From positions 4,541,902 through 4,605,901 of the forward strand of contig NZ_LR812090.1 of assembly GCF_903772925.1 (NCBI RefSeq): a stretch of DNA of 64,000 nt, written 5' to 3'. The notes below the pieces were generated by a model that did no database searches, had not been told where the DNA came from, and saw only the letters and a program-made list of their open reading frames with translations. The position numbers and the translations under genes are program-made. Shown here in pieces: positions 16,901-26,107 of this stretch (position 1 is its first letter; each line of letters begins with the position of its first letter). This DNA is from Alteromonas macleodii (GTDB taxonomy: Bacteria > Pseudomonadota > Gammaproteobacteria > Enterobacterales > Alteromonadaceae).

Positions 16901-17710
16901 TCAAGACGCTTTCTGTTGGTAAATTCCCGCAGCAAAACGAAATAGAATATCGGCGGTTTGCTGAGGATGAGAAATAAACGGTGCATGGGAGGCGTGTGGC
17001 AGTACGACGGTATCAGCTTGCGGATGGAGCTCGCAAATTCGGTCTATACCGCTTGTAGGCACCAAACTATCTAATCTGCCGTACAATCGTAATGTAGGCG
17101 TAGTTATGCGTCCTACATCGTGTCGCATGTCTTCAGTAGACAATATACGTAAGCCTTTCTTAAGCGCTTCCTCAGCGGGTTCTGGAAATTGAGTGACCTG
17201 CTCTCTTATTGCCTTAATATCTTGCTTTGCCGTTTCACTACCCATAGCCTGAATTGCCAAAAAGCGTTCGAGTGTCTTTTGGTAATTCTTCTCCAGCTGT
17301 GTTTCAAACATAGTAAGTAAATCAGCCGCAATGCCTGGCCAACAAGGTCCAGCTATAAAACGAGGCGTTGAAGCAATAGTAACCAGTCCATTAAGCTTTT
17401 CTGGTGCTAATAACGCGAGCTTTTGAGCTACCAATCCACCTAGTGACCATCCAACCAACACGCACTGGTCTGGCAGTTTGTCTACAATAGCTTGGGCAAG
17501 GGACTCAACATTGTAAGGTGAAGGCACGATTTCCGCGTTTTCTCCAAATCCAGGAAGGTCGATGGTGGTAACGCGAAAATTATCACTAAGGTAAGGGATA
17601 AAGGATGTGAACGCGCCGCTGTTCATACCCCAACCGTGAAGAAATACAACATCTACGCCTGTACCCTGAGTACGGGTGACAAGCTCGCCATTTGTATGCA
17701 AAATTTCCAT
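16901..17710 (-). CDS. bioH: Pimeloyl-ACP methyl ester esterase BioH
   Basis: A 269-residue alpha/beta hydrolase of the BioH type, which removes the methyl group from pimeloyl-ACP methyl ester and so ends the disguised fatty-acid stage of biotin synthesis. Landmarks: FLHGWGMNSG (23-32), nucleophile elbow VGWSLGGL with Ser89, acid Asp214 in YGRLDSLVP, and His242 in PHASHAPF. The GWSLGG and HGWGMN motifs are typical of BioH. The start follows an excellent AAGGAGG. It diverges from comF across 99 bases, an arrangement also seen in E. coli (bioH/gntX). An inverted repeat CGTGTTT/AAACACG (17732-17752) lies in that gap. Confidence 0.92.
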   Translation of the reverse strand: MEILHTNGELVTRTQGTGVDVVFLHGWGMNSGAFTSFIPYLSDNFRVTTIDLPGFGENAEIVPSPYNVESLAQAIVDKLPDQCVLVGWSLGGLVAQKLALLAPEKLNGLVTIASTPRFIAGPCWPGIAADLLTMFETQLEKNYQKTLERFLAIQAMGSETAKQDIKAIREQVTQFPEPAEEALKKGLRILSTEDMRHDVGRITTPTLRLYGRLDSLVPTSGIDRICELHPQADTVVLPHASHAPFISHPQQTADILFRFAAGIYQQKAS

Positions 17711-17809
17711 TTACACCTCCTTAGGCAGAAACGTGTTTTTTGAGGAAACACGAAATGATGAAAATAGGTCGACGTTCGACAATTCAAGGAAGTTGATGGA
17801 ATCAACACT

Positions 17810-18523
17810 ATGAACCTTTCATGCTTGCTATGTTATCAGGCAAGTCCTACGCCAGTATGTCACTGGTGTGAAGATGACATGTTTTTTTTCGAAGCCTCAT
17901 TACATGGGAGTAACCTACTTCAATACGGCCCTGTGGCAGGCCACGTCAAGCATAGCCACTATGACGCACTATCCGTGCTCGGGCTCCATACATGGCCCAT
18001 GTCATCGCTGGTTCACCAGTTAAAGTTTACGCATTCACTGACGGCAGGGAAAGTATTAAGTAACTGGTTTGTCCATAAAAAGCGACAGTGCACTCTATCA
18101 GTGCCAGATGTACTGCTTCCGGTTCCAATTAGTGCATGGAGGCTTGCAAAGCGCCACTACAACCAAGCTACGCTTTTGTGTGAAAGCTTAAGCCGCGAAT
18201 TAGGTATACCCATTAACCAAGCATGGGCTAGCCGCAAAGGCTTTAGTGTGCAGCACCACTTATCCAAGCTGGCCAGAGCAGAGAACGCAAACCGTGTATT
18301 TAATTTATCTAAGCAGTGTATCGATGAGGAGATAGCAACGACGCACGGTAATAAAGATGGCAGCGATTTCACCGTGGCGATAGTGGATGACGTGCTTACT
18401 ACGGGTGTGACCGTAAACACATTAAGTAAAAGACTTAAGCAGCGCTACCCAAATATACAGATTCAAGTGTGGGCAGCGGTATTTACGCCGCCACCCAAAA
18501 GCAGCTTATTGCTAAAGGCGTAA
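17810..18523 (+). CDS. comF: ComF family protein
   Basis: A 237-residue ComF/GntX-type protein. The N-terminus has four cysteines in CLLC and CHWC (5, 8, 17, 20), a probable zinc finger. The C-terminal half is a phosphoribosyltransferase-like domain with LLPVPISAWRLAKRHYNQA (about 102-120) and the PRPP-loop motif VAIVDDVLTTGVT (189-201). ComF homologues are needed for DNA uptake in competent bacteria and for use of DNA as nutrient. The yifB/comM gene is also in this window. The length is normal. It diverges from bioH. Confidence 0.9.
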   Translation: MNLSCLLCYQASPTPVCHWCEDDMFFFEASLHGSNLLQYGPVAGHVKHSHYDALSVLGLHTWPMSSLVHQLKFTHSLTAGKVLSNWFVHKKRQCTLSVPDVLLPVPISAWRLAKRHYNQATLLCESLSRELGIPINQAWASRKGFSVQHHLSKLARAENANRVFNLSKQCIDEEIATTHGNKDGSDFTVAIVDDVLTTGVTVNTLSKRLKQRYPNIQIQVWAAVFTPPPKSSLLLKA

Positions 18524-18590
18524 GGCTAAAAAAAGGAATATAGAAAAATGCGCTGTTAGGCGCGGCATGCACCGCGCCTCATAAACTGAT

Positions 18591-21248
18591 TTAACGAATA
18601 AAATGCGCCTGGTAAATTGCATTAGCTAGCATTTTGTTCGTGCCGTACCAGTAGCCTCTAAATTGCGTATTGTCGGTAAAACCAATGACCACACCACGTC
18701 CCATCTTCTGAGTTGTCACCGCGGTCGATTCAGCCATTAACGCAACCATTCTTTTATCACTAAACCCTGCCACAAGGGGCTCGTCGGTGTAGCGTGCTGG
18801 TGTGACAAACGGCGAACTACTTGCTTCCACGATCATATTGTTCGTTTTAAACATAGGTAGCGTGTCATCGTTATAGCCATAAAAAAGTGGATGAGTATTA
18901 TCAATATCCGCTTCAAATACAGCGCCAGCCACCAACTTTCTGGCATAAAGCGACGAGCCGTCTTCGTAGCTTAAATCGCTTTCATCGAAGGCATTATCTA
19001 TCGTCTCTCTACTGATAATGTCCGCATCTAGCCACTTGTGTTTAGCGAAGTAACGCAGTGCAGATTTCTGGCCTACAATCACGCCACCGGCTTTCACCCA
19101 GTCTTCAATTTTCGCTCTGTCGTTCTCTGTAAAGCGATAGCGACCGCTTGGAAATAGAATGTGAGTGTATGTGATGCTAGGGTCATTAAGCGCACTTAAT
19201 AGATGTTGTTGCTCAACAATGCTTGCAGATAAGCCGACTTTTGTATCGAAGTAGTGCCACATTTCTCCTACTTCGTATTCACTCGTCCCTTCCCCCCCTA
19301 CAATTAATACCTGCGGTAAGCCCACTGGCGCCATACTTCGGCTACCCAAATCATTACCTGTCGGCGTTAATCCACTGCTCAAGCTAAACACAGGTACCTG
19401 AAGTTGTTGCTGCGCTTTGCTCAAAATGGCTACTAAGTTTTCGGGCTGTCCCAAACCTTTAGGCACCACAATACTACCGGGCTGAAGGTCAACGTTTTTG
19501 CCATCGTATTTAATAGCGGAAAACGCTTTTTCACTGCTTCGCACTTTCACACCGGCTTCCAGTAGGGTTTGAAGCATGGCGGGCGCGTAATAGTGCTGCC
19601 ATGAAAACGCGTAGGCATAAGCGTTTTCATGAATATTATTAAGTGTTGCTTGTGCTAGAGCCGAGTTGTCACTTAGCGCAAGGCTTCGCACATCGCCCTT
19701 GTCTAAAGCCGCGTAGTCCAAGTTAAATGCCATAGCTAAATTCCACGTTGAAACATCATAGAAGGTGTTATTTTCAAATGATGTTTGCGTAGAAAAAATT
19801 GATTTTACTAGACGGTATTGAGGTTGGTTAGTAGGGATAAATATTGCCTTCCCAGCCTTGTAGCTAATCTTGTTCGCATCGAAGTTCTCTGTAAGCACTT
19901 CATATAAAATGTGATGCTGCTCAAGTAATGCGATAAATGCGTTAAAACGAGCGGTATCATTCGATGCACTTACCACAAATCCAGCCTGTGCATCTTGCTT
20001 GGCCAAAGACTGCGTGCTCTTCACAAAGCCCGATTGGTAATCAAGGATTGCAGCCTTATTTGCCAACGCGCCCCTAAAGGTACTCAGAGACGTGGTAATT
20101 TGGTTCGCTATAGTGTCTTTGAAAGCAAGCTTGCCGTTTATAGAGTCTTGCAGGTGTCCCCGTGAACTGGCCTGTTCAAACAGTATACCCACGCTACCGT
20201 GTAAATCTGGATAGGTAGACCCTTTACCAGCGTAGAAATCGTCGAATGCTTCTTCGGTGAAATATAGCTCGCCTTGTTCGTCAAATGCAGCCGCGTGATA
20301 ATGCGCAAGCGCTTCGGTTAAGGTGACGTTCTCGTCTGGCGTTAAAGGGTTTTTGCGCGAGCGTACGCCGGGCTGAAAGAAATAGGTACTGTCTGTGCCC
20401 ATTTCATGAAAATCGGTCAGAATATGTGGCCGCCATTTATGAAACTGTTTAATACGTGCCTGCGACTCTGGGTGCGCCAGCAATAGCCAGTCGCGATTTA
20501 AATCGAACCAGTAGTGATTTGTTCTGCCTGACGGCCACCCCTCGTCATGTTCACGGTGGCGGCTGTCAGAAACTAACTGCTTGCCTTTGTGCATATTTGC
20601 CCACTGAGCAAAACGAGAGAGTCCATCGGGGTTGAAAGATGGATCAAACAGCACAATATTGTTGTTCAACAAGGCATCGATTTCTTCGCCTTCAGCGGCG
20701 GCTAAGTAATAAGCCAGCGCTAGCGAAGCATTGGTACCGGAAGGTTCGTTACCGTGAATACTGTAGCCCATGTAAAAAATCAGTGGAGCGTCGTTACCTA
20801 CTTTTTTGCCACTTTCCATGGCATCAATGTGCTGCTTCCTCATGACTTCAATGTTGTTTCTGTTTGACGGTGCAGTGATAGTCATAAGTAAAAGCGGGCG
20901 ATTTTCGTGGGTACGGCCAGTTTCTTCGATGGTAATGCGGTCAGACTTCTCGGCAAGAAGCTGCATATAGTTTACGACTTGGTCGTGACGTACGTGCCAC
21001 TCACCAATGTTGGAACCAAGTACAGATTCAGGCGTAGGAATAGCTGGGTTGTAGGATACTGTATCAGGTAAGTATGCTGTAACTGGCTGCCCACCTGTAT
21101 CAGGGGTAATACTAACCACTGATGATAAGGCTGGCTGTGCCAATGCTTGCTGGCTGGTCGTCGCTCCAAGGCCGATAGTGCCAAGCGCCAACAATAAAGC
21201 GAGTGATAATGGGTTCTTTTTGGCGGAGTTTTTTAGTTTCGCTAACAT
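18591..21248 (-). CDS. Secreted M14-family zinc carboxypeptidase
   Basis: An 885-residue protein. The start at 21248 is preferred to 21308 because GGGAAG lies upstream and a normal Sec signal follows (MLAKLKNSAKKNPLSLALLLALGTIG, cleavage near ALAQ-PA). The M14 peptidase domain occupies about residues 70-400: zinc ligands His165 and Glu168 in YSIHGNEPSG, substrate-binding FDPSFNPDG and FDLNRDW, and His281 in TDFHEMGTD. The C-terminal half contains a class I glutamine-amidotransferase-like fold region (VLIVGGEGTSEYEVGEMWHYFD; FPSGRYRF; GGVIVGQKSALRYF). The probable role is periplasmic or extracellular peptide degradation. It is alone on its strand, diverging from nfuA. Confidence 0.9.
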   Translation of the reverse strand: MLAKLKNSAKKNPLSLALLLALGTIGLGATTSQQALAQPALSSVVSITPDTGGQPVTAYLPDTVSYNPAIPTPESVLGSNIGEWHVRHDQVVNYMQLLAEKSDRITIEETGRTHENRPLLLMTITAPSNRNNIEVMRKQHIDAMESGKKVGNDAPLIFYMGYSIHGNEPSGTNASLALAYYLAAAEGEEIDALLNNNIVLFDPSFNPDGLSRFAQWANMHKGKQLVSDSRHREHDEGWPSGRTNHYWFDLNRDWLLLAHPESQARIKQFHKWRPHILTDFHEMGTDSTYFFQPGVRSRKNPLTPDENVTLTEALAHYHAAAFDEQGELYFTEEAFDDFYAGKGSTYPDLHGSVGILFEQASSRGHLQDSINGKLAFKDTIANQITTSLSTFRGALANKAAILDYQSGFVKSTQSLAKQDAQAGFVVSASNDTARFNAFIALLEQHHILYEVLTENFDANKISYKAGKAIFIPTNQPQYRLVKSIFSTQTSFENNTFYDVSTWNLAMAFNLDYAALDKGDVRSLALSDNSALAQATLNNIHENAYAYAFSWQHYYAPAMLQTLLEAGVKVRSSEKAFSAIKYDGKNVDLQPGSIVVPKGLGQPENLVAILSKAQQQLQVPVFSLSSGLTPTGNDLGSRSMAPVGLPQVLIVGGEGTSEYEVGEMWHYFDTKVGLSASIVEQQHLLSALNDPSITYTHILFPSGRYRFTENDRAKIEDWVKAGGVIVGQKSALRYFAKHKWLDADIISRETIDNAFDESDLSYEDGSSLYARKLVAGAVFEADIDNTHPLFYGYNDDTLPMFKTNNMIVEASSSPFVTPARYTDEPLVAGFSDKRMVALMAESTAVTTQKMGRGVVIGFTDNTQFRGYWYGTNKMLANAIYQAHFIR

Positions 21249-21339
21249 AGCGCTTCCCGTCTTGTTGTTATGGTTGAGAGTAATAGCGGTGTACGCCACT
21301 CTCAACAAATTCGATTCACTGGAATTATTTATTTAATTA

Positions 21340-21364
21340 ATACCTGACTGTTTTACTCAGGTAA
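21340..21364. promoter_or_regulatory. IscR-type operator upstream of nfuA
   Basis: An imperfect 25-bp palindrome: left half ATACCTGACT, spacer GTTTT, right half ACTCAGGTAA. This matches the type 1 IscR motif known in gammaproteobacteria (ATA-YTGACT ... AGTCARGTAT pattern). Its right end is 6 bases from a TACAAT -10 box, so a bound regulator would cover the -35 region and repress. NfuA is an iron-sulfur carrier, so the target makes sense. Confidence 0.75.
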
Positions 21365-21370
21365 ATTTGA

Positions 21371-21376
21371 TACAAT
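21371..21376 (+). promoter_or_regulatory. -10 element of the nfuA promoter
   Basis: TACAAT, 34 bases before the nfuA start. The -35 position falls inside the IscR-type palindrome and is not a consensus hexamer. Confidence 0.5.
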
Positions 21377-21409
21377 AATCTAAATTTTCAAAATATGTAG
21401 GACTTGCTG

Positions 21410-21988
21410 ATGATAACTATATCAGAAGAAGCCCAGGCTCACTTCGTAAAACTGCTGAGTAAACAAGAGTCTGGCACGAATATTCGTGTATTCGTCGTAA
21501 ACCCAGGCACCTCGTCAGCTGAGTGTGGCGTGTCCTATTGTCCGCCAGACGCTGTCGAAGAAACAGACACTCGCCTTACGTTTAACGGCTTCGATGCCGT
21601 GGTAGACGAAGAAAGTGCACCTTACCTCGATGAGGCGGAAATTGACTACGTTACCGATCAAATGGGCTCACAATTAACACTTAAAGCGCCTAATGCTAAA
21701 GCGCGCAAAGTGGCCGACGATGCCCCTTTAGTCGAGCGAATCAACTACATGATCGAATCAGAAATCAATCCGCAGCTAGCGAGCCACGGGGGTAATGTTG
21801 TACTTACCGAGTTAACTGATGATGGCTACGCTATTCTTCAATTCGGCGGTGGCTGTAATGGCTGCTCAATGGTAGACGTGACGCTTAAAGAAGGTATCGA
21901 GAAGCAAATGATTGAACAGTTTGCTGGCGAGCTTAAAGGCGTGCGCGATGCAACTGAACACCAAGCCGGTGAGCACTCTTACTACTAA
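21410..21988 (+). CDS. nfuA: Iron-sulfur carrier NfuA
   Basis: A 192-residue protein that carries and delivers a [4Fe-4S] cluster to apo-enzymes. The N-terminal part (about 1-95) is the degenerate A-type (IscA-like) domain, [14 protein letters not shown], with the normal family sequence [12 protein letters not shown]. The C-terminal Nfu domain has [17 protein letters not shown] with Cys149 and Cys152, the same positions as in E. coli NfuA. AGGA lies 7 bases before the ATG at 21410; two upstream in-frame codons (TTG, CTG) are not needed. The operator at 21340 suggests control by IscR. Confidence 0.96.
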   Translation: MITISEEAQAHFVKLLSKQESGTNIRVFVVNPGTSSAECGVSYCPPDAVEETDTRLTFNGFDAVVDEESAPYLDEAEIDYVTDQMGSQLTLKAPNAKARKVADDAPLVERINYMIESEINPQLASHGGNVVLTELTDDGYAILQFGGGCNGCSMVDVTLKEGIEKQMIEQFAGELKGVRDATEHQAGEHSYY

Positions 21989-22008
21989 GCGCAATACTGC
22001 GCTTATTT
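21987..22008 (+). terminator. Possible terminator of nfuA
   Basis: AAGCGCA (21987-21993) pairs perfectly with TGCGCTT (21998-22004) around ATAC, followed by only ATTT. The stem overlaps the stop codon. The T-tract is poor, so read-through into the next small gene is likely. Confidence 0.45.
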
Positions 22009-22033
22009 AGGTGCACAGTACAATGCTGCCCCT

Positions 22034-22264
22034 ATGCTGACGCAAGATTTACTCAAGAGCTGGCAACGATTCAAAATAGGCTTAGCTATTTTCGTTGTCG
22101 GCGTCTTGCTGTTGTTTACCCTTAGCGAATTTCATATCGCGCTGCGCTACTTAAGCCTTTTAGTGCTATTTCTTGGCTTTGCTATTGCCATGTTGGGTTA
22201 CTGGGGCATTTTCATTCAGCGCTTCTCGTTCATCAAAAATAAGAAGCCGCCGCCTAAGTTCTAG
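22034..22264 (+). CDS. Small two-pass membrane protein, unknown
   Basis: A 76-residue protein with two hydrophobic helices (about residues 15-30, IGLAIFVVGVLLLFTL, and 37-61, LRYLSLLVLFLGFAIAMLGYWGIFI) and a basic, proline-ended tail (FIKNKKPPPKF). It is not recognised. No clear ribosome binding site precedes the ATG at 22034, and it begins 45 bases after nfuA, so it may be translated from the nfuA transcript. Composition and two clean helices favour a real gene. Confidence 0.65.
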   Translation: MLTQDLLKSWQRFKIGLAIFVVGVLLLFTLSEFHIALRYLSLLVLFLGFAIAMLGYWGIFIQRFSFIKNKKPPPKF

Positions 22265-22467
22265 TCATTGAACTTATCTACTCAATTCCAGCCACTTTTT
22301 CGTATTAAAATATTCACGAAGCGCAAGAGCACCTGTTTAAGCCACCAAAACATAACATTGTTATAATTTGTTTTTTGTATGACTTGCCAGCTTCCTGCCA
22401 CTAGTAGCGGACGCATTTTGTCGGTAACTTAGCGTTTGTCTTAGTGTTTGAAAAAGGAAGCCAAATC

Positions 22468-23175
22468 ATGGAAAACAAACTAAAGAAGCTAGGCTTGCTT
22501 GGCGGTATGAGTTGGGAGTCTACGGTCAGTTATTACCAAGCTATAAATCGCAGCATCAACGCACAGCTTGGCGGCCTGCACAGTGCGCCCATGCTTATAA
22601 GCAGCGTTGACTTTGCTCACATAGAGCAGCTTCAACATAAGGACGAATGGGATAAAACTGCCGACATTTTAATTCATGAGGCAAAGCATTTAGAGGCAGC
22701 GGGTGCAAAAGCAATATTAATTTGTACCAATACCATGCACAAAGTGGCGGCTGAGATAGAGCAAAATATCAGTATCCCCCTTATTCACATTGCCGACGCC
22801 ACGGGCCGTGTATTGCAGCAAAACAAAGTTAAAAAGGTCGGGCTGCTAGGTACACGATTTACCATGGAGCAAACCTTTTATACATCCCGTCTTGAAGAGG
22901 CTTTTGATATTGAGGTTGTTATTCCAAATGCGCAACAACGAGACACGATTCATAACATTATTTATGAACAATTATGCAAGGGCGTGATTTGTGTTGATTC
23001 TCGTGAGGCGTATATTGAAGTAATTAACGCGCTTGCGGCCGAGGGTGCTGAAGGCATTATCCTAGGCTGCACCGAAATTGCGTTATTAGTGCAACAACAG
23101 CATACCAAGATTAGGTTATACGACACTACCGCTATTCATGCTAGAGCCGCGGTAAACTTCGCTTTAGGGCAATAA
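22468..23175 (+). CDS. Aspartate/glutamate racemase family protein
   Basis: A 235-residue protein of the Asp/Glu racemase family, like E. coli YgeA. These enzymes interconvert L- and D-amino acids without a cofactor using two cysteines. Both are visible: Cys86 in ILICTNTMHK and Cys201 in ILGCTEIALL. The N-terminus KKLGLLGGMSWESTVSYYQ is typical of the group. The start at 22468 follows AAGGA; the longer frame from 22444 would contain that ribosome site. Substrate (aspartate, glutamate or broad) cannot be told from the sequence. It is probably its own unit, with the VOC gene 74 bases downstream. Confidence 0.9.
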   Translation: MENKLKKLGLLGGMSWESTVSYYQAINRSINAQLGGLHSAPMLISSVDFAHIEQLQHKDEWDKTADILIHEAKHLEAAGAKAILICTNTMHKVAAEIEQNISIPLIHIADATGRVLQQNKVKKVGLLGTRFTMEQTFYTSRLEEAFDIEVVIPNAQQRDTIHNIIYEQLCKGVICVDSREAYIEVINALAAEGAEGIILGCTEIALLVQQQHTKIRLYDTTAIHARAAVNFALGQ

Positions 23176-23249
23176 ATAAAGTAGAGCAGAGCACGAGTAA
23201 CCTAATTTGATAAAAGGGGGTTACCCCTACTATTTCAGAGGACACAACT

Positions 23250-23633
23250 ATGTTTAGCCACGTTATGTTAGGTGCAAACGACCTTGAAGCGTCAAAAAAA
23301 TTCTATGACGCTATTTTAGGTGTATTGGGTTACGAGCCAGGCGTTTTTGATGAATATGGACGCGTATTTTACTACACGCCCAAAGGTATTTTAGCCCTAA
23401 CCAAGCCAATTAATGGCGAGGAAGCGACACACGGCAATGGAACAACCCTTGGTCTTGCAGCGCGTACACCAGATATTGTAGATGAATGGCATAAAGTTGG
23501 AAGCGAGAACGGGGGAGTTCCATGTGAAGACCCACCAGGCATTCGAGGAAATGGCGAACGCCAATTATACCTTGCTTACCTGCGAGACCCGTCCGGTAAT
23601 AAACTCTGCGCCACGCACTTAGTAAGAAAATAA
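23250..23633 (+). CDS. VOC (glyoxalase-like) family protein
   Basis: A 127-residue vicinal-oxygen-chelate fold protein. Two beta-alpha-beta-beta-beta modules can be followed: FSHVMLGANDLEASKKFYDAIL at the start and YLAYLRDPSGNKLCA near the end. His4 is in the usual first metal-ligand position; the C-terminal Glu ligand of true glyoxalases is not evident (GNKLCATH), so catalysis is uncertain. Members of this subgroup are annotated as glyoxalase/bleomycin resistance-like. GAGGA supports the start at 23250. Confidence 0.88.
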   Translation: MFSHVMLGANDLEASKKFYDAILGVLGYEPGVFDEYGRVFYYTPKGILALTKPINGEEATHGNGTTLGLAARTPDIVDEWHKVGSENGGVPCEDPPGIRGNGERQLYLAYLRDPSGNKLCATHLVRK

Positions 23634-23838
23634 AGCATTAATCCTGATTTTATGTCGAGCAGCCTAATCGGTTGAAATAATGAGAAAAAGTATAGGCGTT
23701 ATCTGTTGGCAGTTTATGACCAAGGCAGGTAGCGTCTTTCCCCTCCCTGCATACACTTCTCTGTATACACTTCCCACTATACATTTTTGCTAGATGAATT
23801 AACCTTAAAGAAGCAAAAGTTCAGCTAACAGATAGCAT

Positions 23839-24513
23839 ATGACTCCTGAAGAAACTGGCAAGGCCTACGACACTATTACTCATCGCTGGACTCGACCCGA
23901 GTTTAATCAGAAAAATGGCATAACTGCCTATCAAAAAGCTCTGTCGTTTTTGCCGCAAGCCCCACAACTAGAGCAGAGCAGAGTGCATAGTAGAGCGCCT
24001 AATGAGGGAGAAGCACAGGACCGCGGCTACGCACTAGACATTGGATGCGGCTGTACCAACCGCTTTGTTCCCATTATCGAAAATAAAGGGTTAACGTACG
24101 AAGGCATTGATGTTTCTAAAGATATGCTGGCTATAGCTAAGTCGCAGGCACCTTCCCATACCTTCTATTGCGCCGACGTTTGCACGTTTACATTAACTAA
24201 GCACTATTCCTTCATTAGCGCTTGGGATAGCTTTTGGCATATCGCTTTGACGCAGCAAGAGCCTTTGCTAAAGAAGCTAATGAATCACTTAAACGATGAG
24301 GGCGTGTTACTTTTTAGCTGCGGTGGCACGGGTGAAAGTGGAGAGCACACAAATAAGGTGATGGGACCAGAAGTCTACTACGCCTCGCTTGGGCTACATA
24401 GATATTTAGAAATACTGATAGAAGCTGGCGGCTTTATTCGCCACGTTGAATTTGATCAGCACCCCGAGCAACACACTATTATCATTGTGCAAAAAAGAAT
24501 AGAGCAAAAGTAA
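23839..24513 (+). CDS. Class I SAM-dependent methyltransferase
   Basis: A 224-residue methyltransferase with a Rossmann fold: motif I ALDIGCGCTNR (about 68-78), an acidic post-I residue in YEGIDVSKDML, motif II-like FYCADVCTF, then FISAWDSFWHI and a post-motif strand GVLLFSCGG. The substrate is unknown; it looks like a small-molecule enzyme of the Methyltransf_25/11 type. Between motif I and the N-terminus is a short variable stretch (about 45-64). No ribosome site stands out before the ATG at 23839, so the exact start is less certain. The 205 bases before it hold only short TATACACTTC-like repeats. Confidence 0.85.
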   Translation: MTPEETGKAYDTITHRWTRPEFNQKNGITAYQKALSFLPQAPQLEQSRVHSRAPNEGEAQDRGYALDIGCGCTNRFVPIIENKGLTYEGIDVSKDMLAIAKSQAPSHTFYCADVCTFTLTKHYSFISAWDSFWHIALTQQEPLLKKLMNHLNDEGVLLFSCGGTGESGEHTNKVMGPEVYYASLGLHRYLEILIEAGGFIRHVEFDQHPEQHTIIIVQKRIEQK

Positions 24514-24600
24514 AGCGGAATAATGCATCAGGAAGACTTAAAGAAGCAGCGTGCTAGGCACGCTCTCCTTAAATAAGGTCAACGATACGCTCTAAAAACG

Positions 24601-25947
24601 CTAGCTTTGCGATGCCGCTAGTTCATTGCGTTTGTCTAAACGATAAAAACTCCACGCCAGTGTTACGCCGCGAGCGAGTAAAAAGGCGAGTAGGGCATAC
24701 CACAGGCTAACGTTACCTTGTTCTTGCGTGAGGAACCAAACAGGGAAATACACAGCTAGTGCACTTATTATCATGGTATTACGCATTGCACTTGCTCGGG
24801 TAAGACCAACAAACACACCGTCGTACAAAAAGCACCAATGGGCTAATAAAGGAAGTAATACCATTAGGCCAAGATAAGGTAGCGCTGCGTCTACAATGTC
24901 ACCATGCTCAGTAAGCAGTTCGACAATGGCTTCACCTGATAACCAGAATATCAGGCTATATATGAGGGCAAACAAGCTTGACCAGGCTAGCCCTTGATAG
25001 GTGCGTCGCTTTACTTCATCGCTGTTTGACGCCCCTTTAGCTTCACCCACCAGCGCTTCAACTCCATAGGCAATACCATCTAACCCCAATGCAATTAAAA
25101 CAAAGAACTGCATAAGTATGGCATTGACTGCCGCCGACGTTTCACCGTAACGGGCCCCTTGAATAGTGAGGAACGCTAGGCAGCCTTGCAGTGCCAGATT
25201 TCGTAGTAACATGTCACCGTTTAACTTCATTAGCACCTTACGGGCCGCACGGTTAAACCAAGACGCACTAACCGCTACACCGCCAACGTGTTTAAATGCC
25301 ACCATTAACGCCATTATGGCCATAGTATATTCAGCAATAACACTGGCTAATGCCACACCTGCTACTGACATATTCAGTGAAAATACGAATACTATATCAA
25401 GTGCAGCATTCAGTAGATTGCCCACAATTTGAATCGTCATAACGCTGCGCGTTTTTTGCTGCCCCACTAGCCATCCTACCAACGCAAGATTAAGCATGGC
25501 AGCAGGCGCGCCCCATACGCGCATAGAAAAATAGCTTTGAAGGTGTAGGGCTACTTCGTTATTAGGTTGAGTTAAGGTTAACCCTATAGAAAGGATAGGG
25601 GATTGAAGAACCAGTACGACTGCACCTAACAATAAGGCCACAGCCACCGTTTGCCACAATACCTTGGCCGATTCTAACCTATTATTGGGCGAGCCTTTCG
25701 CTTGCGCACTTAAGCCTGTTGAAGACATGCGAAGAAACCCGCATACCCAGTATATTTGCGTTAAAATAAGTGCGCCTACCGAAGCGCCAGCAAGCATAGC
25801 AGGCAATGACATGTGCCCTAAAACTGCGGTATCCACTAAGCCCAATAAAGGCGTGGTAACATTCGCTAGGATCATAGGAAGCGCTAGCGCCAACAGACGG
25901 GTATGGTCGTCAAAAAAGGAGCGCTGGCTTACTTCGGCACGGGACAT
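24601..25947 (-). CDS. MATE family efflux transporter, DinF type
   Basis: A 448-residue, 12-helix MATE transporter. It begins with a short cytoplasmic segment followed by LLALALPMILANVTTPLLGLVDTAVLGH, the usual MATE first helix with the conserved P and the DTAVLGH motif of the DinF branch. The second half repeats the fold (LQGCLAFLTIQGARYGETSAAVNAIL; DGIAYGVEALVGEA). These pumps export cationic or other small compounds using Na+ or H+ gradients. DinF genes often sit beside lexA; here lexA is 11 kb away, and I see no LexA box upstream of this gene. It diverges from the deacetylase gene. Confidence 0.9.
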   Translation of the reverse strand: MSRAEVSQRSFFDDHTRLLALALPMILANVTTPLLGLVDTAVLGHMSLPAMLAGASVGALILTQIYWVCGFLRMSSTGLSAQAKGSPNNRLESAKVLWQTVAVALLLGAVVLVLQSPILSIGLTLTQPNNEVALHLQSYFSMRVWGAPAAMLNLALVGWLVGQQKTRSVMTIQIVGNLLNAALDIVFVFSLNMSVAGVALASVIAEYTMAIMALMVAFKHVGGVAVSASWFNRAARKVLMKLNGDMLLRNLALQGCLAFLTIQGARYGETSAAVNAILMQFFVLIALGLDGIAYGVEALVGEAKGASNSDEVKRRTYQGLAWSSLFALIYSLIFWLSGEAIVELLTEHGDIVDAALPYLGLMVLLPLLAHWCFLYDGVFVGLTRASAMRNTMIISALAVYFPVWFLTQEQGNVSLWYALLAFLLARGVTLAWSFYRLDKRNELAASQS

Positions 25948-26107
25948 AAATGATCTCAGTAAAGATTGGTTTCGCTATATACTAACAGGCTATGCATCAA
26001 CATTAGTGAAAGGTGAACTTGTCTATCTGCGTAATAGACAGTTAAGCTCTGCTTCTTGAGAGTTTACCATGCTATTTAATTTAATCAGGCACTCAGTGGA
26101 TGAAGAT

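Noticed and set aside
24548..24564. Hairpin AGCGTGC/GCACGCT between the methyltransferase and MATE genes
   Set aside because: A perfect 7-bp stem but no T-run on either side, so it is not called a terminator.
25948..26107. LexA box upstream of the DinF-type MATE gene
   Set aside because: No CTGT-N8-ACAG was found in the divergent region, so SOS control of this gene is not supported.
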